64,000 bases of DNA from JASLZO01 sp965247995 (GTDB taxonomy: Bacteria > Chloroflexota > Dehalococcoidia > UBA6926), in assembly GCA_965247995.1 (NCBI GenBank), contig OZ252041.1, positions 1-64,000 on the forward strand. Reading direction: 5' to 3'. Position numbers and translations under genes: made by a program. Every line of letters starts with the position of its first letter. The first letter of the stretch is position 1. Under the pieces are notes generated by a model. It was given only the letters and a program-made list of their open reading frames with translations, did not search any database and was not told the origin of the DNA. This document shows positions 17,195 through 24,568 of this stretch, in pieces.

Positions 17195-18460
17195 ATGCCG
17201 CTCACGCTCGCGATTCATCCGGTCGATGACATCGACTTCGGTCCAGCTACTCGCCTTGATGGAAGGCGTCTTCAGATCGATCGCGACGCGCTTGTCCGGG
17301 AAATCCTTGAGGACCGGCGACTCACGTCGGTCGACCTCGAGATCGCGAAGCCTGGAGAGTCCTTCCGTGCCGGTATTGTGTCGGACGTCGTGGAGCCGCG
17401 TGCGAAGGAGCCGGGAGACGGAACGGACTTCCCGGGTGTGCTGGGAGCACAAACGATCGCTGGAAAGGGGACCACCCATGTGCTTCGAGGCGCCGCAGTA
17501 ACCCTGGTGGATGAGGGCGCTCCCGCGTTGACCGGCCGAATGCTCGAGATGTCCGGGCCCGCCGCAGAGGCGTCGGCTTATGGTGCGCTCCAGCATGTTG
17601 TCGTCGCGCCGCATGCCGCACCAGACGTCTCTCGACACGCCGCGCAAAATGCCTATCGCGTCGCCCTCCTCAAGACTGCGACCCATTTGGCTAGGGCAGC
17701 GATTGGTCAGGCGCCAGCCTCCAAGGAAGTCATCGACCTCGAGGGCCCCCGTGGTAAGGGCCGAGAGGGACTACCGCGGGTTGCGTACATTGCCCAAATC
17801 TACGGCCACCAGATGGTCGCGGAGCCGGACGAACAGATTCTCTACGGCGGCAATACCGCAGGGATGGTCCCGGTCCCGCTCCATCCGACCGAGTGGCTGG
17901 ATGGCGCAGTTGTCATCAGTTCTAACTTCAACATGTCAGTCGAGACCTTCTTCTATCAGAACCATCCGATCATCCTTGACCTCCACCGTCGCCATCAGGC
18001 AGGCGAGCTCAACTTCGTGGGCACCGTGGCCACGGTGGCGGCGTCTGATGAGGTCGATCGTGACCGGAATTGCATGGTGGCCGCCCATACGGCGAAGGAG
18101 ATCCTCGGGGCGGACGCGGTCGTTTTGACCAAGTACGGTGGCGGCGCTCCGCACGCGGATATGGGGTTGACCGCTCACTTGTGTGAGCAGCTGGGGATGC
18201 GGACCGCAGTACAAGTATCGGACGCAGCCCGCGACCGGCGAGCAGAATCCGCGATGCTGTTCTCGTACGACGATGTCGATGCCATCGTCTACGGCGGCGG
18301 GAACGACATGAACTGGGCGGTCCCCGCGGCGGAACGCGTGTTGGCGGGCTCGCCGGAGGCGGCGGAAGCGTTAGGCGCACCGCAGGAACTCGGCGCAGCC
18401 AGCGTGCTGGGCGTCGTCAACCAGCAAGGCGCTTCGAGGCTGCGCGCCGTCGTCTATTAG
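17195..18460 (+). CDS. GrdE-like protein (glycine/sarcosine/betaine reductase component B alpha family) without the pyruvoyl cysteine
   Basis: A 421-residue protein that aligns by eye along its length with GrdE/PrdA-type component B subunits: DDIDFGPATRLDGRRLQIDRD, AKPGESFRAGIVSDVVEPRAKEPG, FPGVLG, GKGTTHVLRGAAVTLV, MLEMSGPAAEAS and, in the C-terminal half, LHPTEWLDGAVVIS then YQNHPIILDLHRRHQAGELNFVGTV. In true GrdE the segment between these last two blocks holds the Cys that self-cleaves to a pyruvoyl group (Asn-Cys). Here it reads SSNFNMSVETFFY with no Cys, so a pyruvoyl cofactor cannot form by that route. No selenocysteine partner (GrdB) was seen. It ends 20 bases before a convergent ornithine cyclodeaminase-like gene. 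Function unknown; amine or amino acid metabolism is a guess. Confidence 0.7.
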   Translation: MPLTLAIHPVDDIDFGPATRLDGRRLQIDRDALVREILEDRRLTSVDLEIAKPGESFRAGIVSDVVEPRAKEPGDGTDFPGVLGAQTIAGKGTTHVLRGAAVTLVDEGAPALTGRMLEMSGPAAEASAYGALQHVVVAPHAAPDVSRHAAQNAYRVALLKTATHLARAAIGQAPASKEVIDLEGPRGKGREGLPRVAYIAQIYGHQMVAEPDEQILYGGNTAGMVPVPLHPTEWLDGAVVISSNFNMSVETFFYQNHPIILDLHRRHQAGELNFVGTVATVAASDEVDRDRNCMVAAHTAKEILGADAVVLTKYGGGAPHADMGLTAHLCEQLGMRTAVQVSDAARDRRAESAMLFSYDDVDAIVYGGGNDMNWAVPAAERVLAGSPEAAEALGAPQELGAASVLGVVNQQGASRLRAVVY

Positions 18461-18479
18461 ACAACACCGGGGGTCCGGG

Positions 18480-19436
18480 CTACAGATCGACGTCCGTTCC
18501 GATCCCTCGTTCTCGTGCCTTTCGGTACACGACCTCCGCGAGAGCCAGATCCCATAGACCGACGCCATGGGATTCGAACAGCGTGATTTCTTGTTCGGAC
18601 GTGCGACCCACGGTCAGGCCCGCGACGACTTCGGCAAGCTCAACCATGCGGGCGCGGTCGACGATACCGCGCTCCCATGCTTCGACCAAATCGCCACACT
18701 CGATCGCGGCTTGCTCTCGATCGTCGACAACGATGTGCCCGGCGCGACGTGTTGTCTCGAGGTCGATCTCCTGCCGCAGGATCGAGTTGGAACCGACCGC
18801 GTTGACGTGGCTACCCTCGGAGAGCCATCGGCCCTCTAGGACCGGAGTGGAGGCATTCGTGGCGGTAACCACCACGTCTGATCCTGTGACGGTCTCTGCC
18901 GGAGTTGATGCGGCGTGGACCTCTGCGTTGACGGTCTTCGCCACCGACTCGACAAAGGACGCCCTGCGTTCCTGATTGCGCCCGAAAACCCGGACATCCT
19001 GGATGGGTCGCACCGCACAGATGGCCTGGACCTGTGTTCGGGCCTGCATGCCGGAACCAATGACGCCAAGCGTAGAAGAATCTTCCCGGGCCATGTATCG
19101 AGTAGCGACTCCACTGGCTGCCCCGGTCCGGTACGCGCCGAGCGCCGCAGCTTGGATGATGGCCTCCAGGACGCCGGTCTCCGTGTCATACACCATTACA
19201 TGGAACCGAGCTCCGCCTCTTCCTGTCGTATATGCCTTGTATCCGACAACGCCAGACCCGGAGTCGGCTGCCGGCATGATCTGTAAGCCACCGCCTCCTG
19301 GAATGTGAACGCGCCGTCGGGGGAGGTTTACCGCTTGACCTTCTCCCTGGCGACGCAACGCGGCGTCGAGCGCATCGATAGCTTCTGGGACGCCAGCGAG
19401 TGACCGAACGTCCTGTTCTGTAAGAATCAATGCCAT
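18480..19436 (-). CDS. Ornithine cyclodeaminase / mu-crystallin family NAD(P)-dependent enzyme
   Basis: A 318-residue cytosolic enzyme. The Rossmann fold motif GVIGSGMQARTQVQAI at about residues 124-139 binds NAD(H). Other family blocks are MALILTEQDVRSL, GYKAYTTGRGG and MVYDTETGVLEAIIQAAALGAYRTGAASGVA. The family includes ornithine cyclodeaminase, alanine dehydrogenase, ketimine reductases and opine-type enzymes, and the substrate is not set by what I can see. Start 19436 is chosen since MALILTEQDV is the family N-terminus and GGGGGCGG precedes it. It converges on the GrdE-like gene; the pair may share amino acid substrates, which is speculation. Confidence 0.85.
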   Translation of the reverse strand: MALILTEQDVRSLAGVPEAIDALDAALRRQGEGQAVNLPRRRVHIPGGGGLQIMPAADSGSGVVGYKAYTTGRGGARFHVMVYDTETGVLEAIIQAAALGAYRTGAASGVATRYMAREDSSTLGVIGSGMQARTQVQAICAVRPIQDVRVFGRNQERRASFVESVAKTVNAEVHAASTPAETVTGSDVVVTATNASTPVLEGRWLSEGSHVNAVGSNSILRQEIDLETTRRAGHIVVDDREQAAIECGDLVEAWERGIVDRARMVELAEVVAGLTVGRTSEQEITLFESHGVGLWDLALAEVVYRKARERGIGTDVDL

Positions 19437-19529
19437 GGGCGGACCGCCCCCCTTTGACGACGTTTTGCGAGCTCGGCGATGGTACGTGGAGAACGGTACT
19501 GCTGTCTGATCGGGCTTGCGTCCCGCAAA

Positions 19530-19558
19530 TTGACACCCTCTTGTGGCGTAGCGACAAT
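19530..19558 (+). promoter_or_regulatory. Sigma70-type promoter of the MoxR/VWA operon
   Basis: TTGACA (19530-19535) and GACAAT (19553-19558) are spaced by 17 bases. The predicted start would lie about 50 bases before the ATG at 19615, and the intergenic space is otherwise empty. Confidence 0.6.
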
Positions 19559-19614
19559 GAACCGGGCGGCTTCCATGCCGCCCTTTTGACAAATCGTCGC
19601 AGCGGGGGGAGCAG

Positions 19615-21009
19615 ATGGCCAAGGCGTCGACGGTGGGTGAGCTGCGCAATTCCGAGTACCGCGTCCTGTCCGTGAAGGAGGAGGCCAGGAAGAACCTGGT
19701 CGCCCGGATCCGCAAGGGTGAGGAACTCTTTCCCGGCATCGTCGGCTATGAAGATACGGTCATCCCGCACTTGGAGAATGCCATCCTCTCGGGGCAAGAC
19801 ATCATCTTTCTTGGGGAGAGAGGCCAAGCGAAGAGCCGGTTGATCCGGGCGCTCACGGGGTTGCTGGACGACGAGATCCCGATCATTCAGGGTTGTGAGA
19901 TCAACGACAACCCATACGAACCGCTGTGCCGTCGGTGCATTGATTTGGTCGCTGAACAAGGCGATACGACGCCCGTCGAGTGGATAGGCCAAGACCGTCG
20001 ATACGGCGAGAAACTCGCCACCCCGGACATTACGGTGGCCGATCTGATCGGCGAGGTCGATCCGATCAAAATCGCTGAGGGCAGGTACCTGTCCGATGAG
20101 TTCACTATCCATTACGGTCTGATTCCCAGGACGAACCGGGGAATCTTCTGCATCAACGAGATGCCAGACCTCTCGGAGCGCATCCAGGTTGGGCTCTTCA
20201 ACATCATGGAAGAGCGCGATGTGCAGATAAAGGGATACAAGATCCGTCTCCCGCTAGACATGTATCTGGTTGCCAGCGCAAATCCAGAGGACTACACGAA
20301 CCGAGGGCGCATCATCACGCCGCTGAAGGATAGGTTCGGCGCGCAAATACGAACCCACTACCCGAAAACGCTTGATCACGAGATCGACATCATGGACGCG
20401 GAGCGATCCGACGTCAGCGATGTCGGTGTTACCTCGACGATGCCTCAGTTCATGAAGGAGATCGTCGCTGAATTCACGAACCTCGCGCGCCGGAGCGCCG
20501 ATGTGAACCAACGTTCCGGTGTAAGCGTGCGGGTCTCGATCGGCAACTACGAGACCGTTGTATCGAACGCCATCCGCCGATCGATCCGCTTAAAAGAGAA
20601 GGACGCGGCACCGAGGATCAGCGACATTGGATACATCGTCAGTTCCACGAGCGGCAAGGTTGAAATGGAGAGCGTCGATGAGGGGCGCGAGCCTCGCGTG
20701 ATCGAAGACCTCTCCAAGCGTGCTGTGCTCAATATCTTCAACAAGTACTTCAACGTCCATGAATTCGACGACATCATTCGACGGTTCGACGAGGGTCTGA
20801 CCATCGAAACCGGGGACATGATTGCGTCGAAGACGTACCAGGGGTGGGCGAAGGACCTTTCGGGCCTCACGGATGCCGTGAAGCGCTTGGAGGTGGGCAA
20901 GTCTGCATCCGCGGTAGCGTCAGCTACGGAGTTCGTGCTTGAAGGCCTGCACCTGAATCGCCGGCTCAACAAAGACAAAAGGGACGGTGGCTTCCGCTAC
21001 CGAGGCTAA
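19615..21009 (+). CDS. MoxR/Mg-chelatase-like AAA+ ATPase
   Basis: A 464-residue AAA+ protein. Walker A (GERGQAKSR) is at 67-75, and Walker B lies in GIFCINEMPD near 174-183. TPDITVADLIGEVDPIK, SGDEFTIHYGLIPRTNRG-like and LVASANPEDYTNRGRIITPLKDRFG contain the insert-2 and sensor regions of the ChlI/MoxR group. The C-terminal 150 residues form the helical lid plus a long helical extension. MoxR-type ATPases act as chaperones, often with a von Willebrand-A protein, to assemble or remodel a partner complex. The VWA gene begins 18 bases downstream, which supports a functional pair. Confidence 0.9.
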   Translation: MAKASTVGELRNSEYRVLSVKEEARKNLVARIRKGEELFPGIVGYEDTVIPHLENAILSGQDIIFLGERGQAKSRLIRALTGLLDDEIPIIQGCEINDNPYEPLCRRCIDLVAEQGDTTPVEWIGQDRRYGEKLATPDITVADLIGEVDPIKIAEGRYLSDEFTIHYGLIPRTNRGIFCINEMPDLSERIQVGLFNIMEERDVQIKGYKIRLPLDMYLVASANPEDYTNRGRIITPLKDRFGAQIRTHYPKTLDHEIDIMDAERSDVSDVGVTSTMPQFMKEIVAEFTNLARRSADVNQRSGVSVRVSIGNYETVVSNAIRRSIRLKEKDAAPRISDIGYIVSSTSGKVEMESVDEGREPRVIEDLSKRAVLNIFNKYFNVHEFDDIIRRFDEGLTIETGDMIASKTYQGWAKDLSGLTDAVKRLEVGKSASAVASATEFVLEGLHLNRRLNKDKRDGGFRYRG

Positions 21010-21027
21010 CTGGTCGAACCGGCTCTC

Positions 21028-23097
21028 ATGAGCGACGCGTTCACGTATTCCCGCTGGGACGGCACCCAGAACGTCTTTGATATCGACGACGATGCCCTGA
21101 TCGACGAGTTTTCGGAGTCGCTCCTCGCCCGGGGCGATGTCTCATCGGCGCTCCGGTCATTGACTCAGCGTGGCCTCCAACCGGACGAGCAGGGAGAGCG
21201 CACACAGGGGGTCCAAGACCTCCTCCAGCAACTCCGTAGCGACCGCCAGGAGATGCTGAGGCGGTTCGATCTCGATTCGAGCGTCGACGACTTGCGCCGG
21301 CGGCTCGATGAGGTCATTCAGACCGAACGTGACGGGATGGACGTGCGGCTGGCTGCCACCCGCGAACGGGCCCAGCAATTGCGCAGCGGTGTCGATGGCC
21401 CCGGTGCAGATGCGAACCTCGATCCCGATACCGCTGATCAACTGGCGGACCGGTTCGAGGAGATGGTCACGAGGAAACGCGGGCAACTCGATGCCCTTCC
21501 GGACGACATCGCGGGCGCGGTGCGCGCGCTCAATTCGTATGAGTTCGTCGACCCGGAAGCACAGCGCCTGTTCGATGAACTCAAGGACATGCTGCAACGC
21601 CAGTTTGTGGACCGCCAATTCGACGAGATGACGAGGTCCCTCGGGGGCCACGGGTCCGGGGATTGGGATGATGTCCGCCGCATGATGCGAGACCTGAACG
21701 AGATGCTCGAACGGCACATCGACGGCGACGATCCCCGATTCGAAGACTTCATGGACGCATGGGGCCACGCCTTCGGCGAAGACCCACCCGCGAATCTCGA
21801 CGAGTTGATCGACCGGCTCGAATCACAGGCCAATCAAATGCGGTCGTTGCTGACGAGTCTGTCCCCTGACCAGCGGCAGCAGCTGCAAGACGCAATGGAC
21901 GGCCTTTTCGAGAGCGCCGAGATCCGAAGAGAGATGACCGGTCTCGTCCAAAACCTGCAAATGGTAAGCGACAGCGGGGAGCTTGGGCGTCGATTCCCCT
22001 TCCACGGTGACGAGGCGCTCACGCTGGAGGAGGCGCTCAATGCGCTCGATCGCATGCGGCGCATGGATGACCTCGAGCGCCAACTGAAGGCCAGCCAGAA
22101 TTCGGGGTCGACGGAGGACATCGACGGCGAATCCGTAAGGGAGTTGCTGGGAGAAGAGTCGTTTCAGTCGCTCGAGAAGTTGAGAACGCTCACGGAACGA
22201 TTGCAAGACGCGGGTCAGATCCGGTTGAACGAGGACGGGCAGTTCGAGTTAACACCCAGGGGCATCCGCCGTATCGGTCAGCGGGCGCTGGGAGAGATCT
22301 TCGCCTACATCCGCAAGCATTATGGCGGTCACCACGGCACGCGGGAACTTGGACGCGGTAGCGAACCCGCGGACGGCACCAAACCGTACGTTTTCGGCGA
22401 TCAGTTCTCGATTCACCTCACGCGCACGGTGCACAACGCCATCGTACGAGGCTCCGAAGGGACGCCGGTCCATCTTGAACCGGAGGACTTCGAGGTCTAT
22501 CAGATGGAGGAGATAGCCCAGTCCTCCACGGTGCTGCTGGTCGACCTGAGTCTCTCGATGGCGATGCGCGGGAACTTCCTGGCCGCCAAGAAGGTCGCGC
22601 TCGCGTTGGACAACCTGATCCGCACGCAGTTCAAGCGTGATCAGCTCTATATCGTTGGGTTCTCCACGTACGCGCGGGAAATGAAACCGGAGAAACTCAC
22701 GTATCTCAGTTGGGATGAGTTCGATCCGTACACCAACATCCAGCACGGGCTTGCTGTTGCGCAACGATTGCTCAATCGCCACAAAGGCGGCACGAAGCAG
22801 ATCATCATGATCTCCGACGGAGAACCGACGGCCCATATGGAAAACGGGCAGCTCTTCCTTCAATACCCGCCGAGTCCACGCACGCTCCGAGAGACGCTCA
22901 AGGAAGTACGGCGTGTCACCCAGGCGGGGATCACGATCAACACCTTCATGCTCGAACGGAACGCGTACCTGATGGAGTTCATCGAAGACATGACCCGGAT
23001 CAACAAGGGACGAGTCTTCTATACCACTTCCGATGAACTCGGCGAGTACATCCTGGTCGACTACCTCTCGACGCGGCGGCGAAAGGTCGTGGCCTGA
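21028..23097 (+). CDS. VWA (von Willebrand factor A) domain protein partnered with the MoxR ATPase
   Basis: A 689-residue protein. The first about 430 residues are highly charged and helical, with long Asp/Glu/Arg/Gln-rich stretches that look coiled-coil. The C-terminal VWA domain starts near 500: VDLSLSMAMRGNF holds the MIDAS DxSxS motif with its Asp near residue 506, followed by the Thr in YTNIQHGL and the Asp in IMISDGEPT, so a metal site is complete. A transmembrane segment is not apparent. Together with the ATPase it resembles the MoxR-VWA and ChlI/ChlD pairs, in which the ATPase remodels a client through the VWA protein. The client is unknown. Confidence 0.88.
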   Translation: MSDAFTYSRWDGTQNVFDIDDDALIDEFSESLLARGDVSSALRSLTQRGLQPDEQGERTQGVQDLLQQLRSDRQEMLRRFDLDSSVDDLRRRLDEVIQTERDGMDVRLAATRERAQQLRSGVDGPGADANLDPDTADQLADRFEEMVTRKRGQLDALPDDIAGAVRALNSYEFVDPEAQRLFDELKDMLQRQFVDRQFDEMTRSLGGHGSGDWDDVRRMMRDLNEMLERHIDGDDPRFEDFMDAWGHAFGEDPPANLDELIDRLESQANQMRSLLTSLSPDQRQQLQDAMDGLFESAEIRREMTGLVQNLQMVSDSGELGRRFPFHGDEALTLEEALNALDRMRRMDDLERQLKASQNSGSTEDIDGESVRELLGEESFQSLEKLRTLTERLQDAGQIRLNEDGQFELTPRGIRRIGQRALGEIFAYIRKHYGGHHGTRELGRGSEPADGTKPYVFGDQFSIHLTRTVHNAIVRGSEGTPVHLEPEDFEVYQMEEIAQSSTVLLVDLSLSMAMRGNFLAAKKVALALDNLIRTQFKRDQLYIVGFSTYAREMKPEKLTYLSWDEFDPYTNIQHGLAVAQRLLNRHKGGTKQIIMISDGEPTAHMENGQLFLQYPPSPRTLRETLKEVRRVTQAGITINTFMLERNAYLMEFIEDMTRINKGRVFYTTSDELGEYILVDYLSTRRRKVVA

Positions 23098-23117
23098 TTA
23101 GGCCGGGGATCGTCAGG

Positions 23118-23432
23118 CTACTGGAGCGGCGAAAAGGCCAACGGCTTCAGGATTGAGTTTGTGATCCGCTCAACGGTCGGTCCGAACTCGTCGAGCGATC
23201 GATCCCAGTCAGGGTCCCCATAGAACGCGGCCCAGGCCTTCTCCCGTTCGTTCCACGAGTCCCAGGCCAGCAGATAGACAAGGCGGTGGGGCGAGCCGAC
23301 TTCCTCCGTCCAATACGCCACGGGCTTGAATCCATGACGTCCGAATAAACCGACATTCACCTCCGCGAAACGCCGGACTAGAAACGGCAACAGGACGGGT
23401 CGCGTTTCGTAGATGCGCTGTTCGTGAAACAT
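23118..23432 (-). CDS. NIPSNAP family protein
   Basis: A 104-residue protein with the ferredoxin-like alpha/beta-barrel dimer fold of the NIPSNAP group. MFHEQRIYETRPVLLPFLVRRF at the N-terminus and the block VGLFGRHGFKPVAYWTEEVG, then LVYLLAWDSWNEREKAWAAFYGDPDW, are characteristic. Bacterial members have no agreed function. It starts 11 bases after the ruvB stop on the same strand, so the two are probably cotranscribed, although no ribosome-binding site is clear. Confidence 0.85.
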   Translation of the reverse strand: MFHEQRIYETRPVLLPFLVRRFAEVNVGLFGRHGFKPVAYWTEEVGSPHRLVYLLAWDSWNEREKAWAAFYGDPDWDRSLDEFGPTVERITNSILKPLAFSPLQ

Positions 23433-23443
23433 GGGCCGAACGG

Positions 23444-24490
23444 TTAGAGGAGCTTCGCTTGGGGTTCGGGTTCGGCGGTCCGGTCCAAACCCTCGGGGTA
23501 CTCGATCCCCATATGCTCGAAGGCGCGCCGGGTGGCTCGTCGTCCCCGTGGCGTGCGTTCGAGGAAGCCGAGTTGCAAGAGGAACGGCTCGTAGACGTCC
23601 ATAACCGTGTCGGGCTCTTCCGCGATCGAGGATGCCAGCGTCTCTAACCCGATCGGCCGTCCTTCGAAGGTGTGTGTCAGGCTCTCCAAGAGTTTGTGAT
23701 CGACGTCGTCGAGACCGAGTTGATCGACGCCGATCTGTTCCAGAGCAGCGAGTGCAACCTGTTCCGAGAGGACGCCATCCGCGACGACCTGAGCGTAATC
23801 ACGAACACGGCGGAGGAGACGGTTCGCGACGCGTGGCGTGCCTCGAGACCGTTTCGCGACTTCGTGGATCCCTTCGTCGGTCGCTGTGATCTCGAGAACC
23901 TCCGCGGAACGGCGCAGGATGGTCGAAATCTCGTCCGTTTCGTAGAAATCCAGTCGATAGCTCGCGCCAAACCGGTCCCGTAGCGGTGCGCTCAAAAGCG
24001 CGTACCTCGTTGTCGCGCCGACGAGTGTGAATGGTGGAAGACTCAGGCGGACGCTATGGGCCCCTGGCCCTTTGCCGATCACGATATCGAGCGCTCGGTC
24101 CTCCATCACTGGGTACAACACTTCCTCGACGATGCGTGGCAGCCGATGGAACTCGTCGACAAACAAGAGATCGTGGGGCTGCAAGTTCGTCAGCATCGCG
24201 GCGAGGTCTCCCGCCCGCGCGATGGACGGTCCAGCGGTCACCTTCACGCTGACGCCCATCTCCGCGGCGATGATGAACGCGAGCGTCGTCTTTCCCAGCC
24301 CGGGCGGCCCGTGGAACAACACATGGTCCAGCGGTTCTCCGCGGCGCCCCGCTGCGGTGATGGCGATGCGAAGATTCTCGACGACTCTCCCTTGGCCTAC
24401 GTAATGCTCGAAACGCCGTGGTCGCAGCCCGGTGTCAGCCCCTGCATCGGCTGGCTGAGCCTCGCCTCCGACCACTCGTTGGTCCGTCAC
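23444..24490 (-). CDS. ruvB: Holliday junction branch migration helicase RuvB
   Basis: A 348-residue AAA+ motor that drives branch migration with RuvA. Walker A GPPGLGKTT is at 61-69 and Walker B LLFVDEFHRL at about 108-117 (the common DEIH is DEFH here). LRPRRFEHYVGQ is the usual N-terminus, LVGATTRYALLSAPLRDRFG contains sensor 1, and RGTPRVANRLLRRVRDYA the sensor 2/arginine region. The winged-helix C-terminus ends FEHMGIEYP. Start is GTG at 24490 without an evident ribosome-binding site. RuvA and RuvC are not in the window; NIPSNAP follows downstream. Confidence 0.97.
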   Translation of the reverse strand: MTDQRVVGGEAQPADAGADTGLRPRRFEHYVGQGRVVENLRIAITAAGRRGEPLDHVLFHGPPGLGKTTLAFIIAAEMGVSVKVTAGPSIARAGDLAAMLTNLQPHDLLFVDEFHRLPRIVEEVLYPVMEDRALDIVIGKGPGAHSVRLSLPPFTLVGATTRYALLSAPLRDRFGASYRLDFYETDEISTILRRSAEVLEITATDEGIHEVAKRSRGTPRVANRLLRRVRDYAQVVADGVLSEQVALAALEQIGVDQLGLDDVDHKLLESLTHTFEGRPIGLETLASSIAEEPDTVMDVYEPFLLQLGFLERTPRGRRATRRAFEHMGIEYPEGLDRTAEPEPQAKLL

Positions 24491-24568
24491 TATTGGGGGG
24501 TGCTCACCTGGGAACCGGTCCGAGTCGCCGACTGATGTGCATTTGTTCCGATCCGTGTTCTGGCAGCG

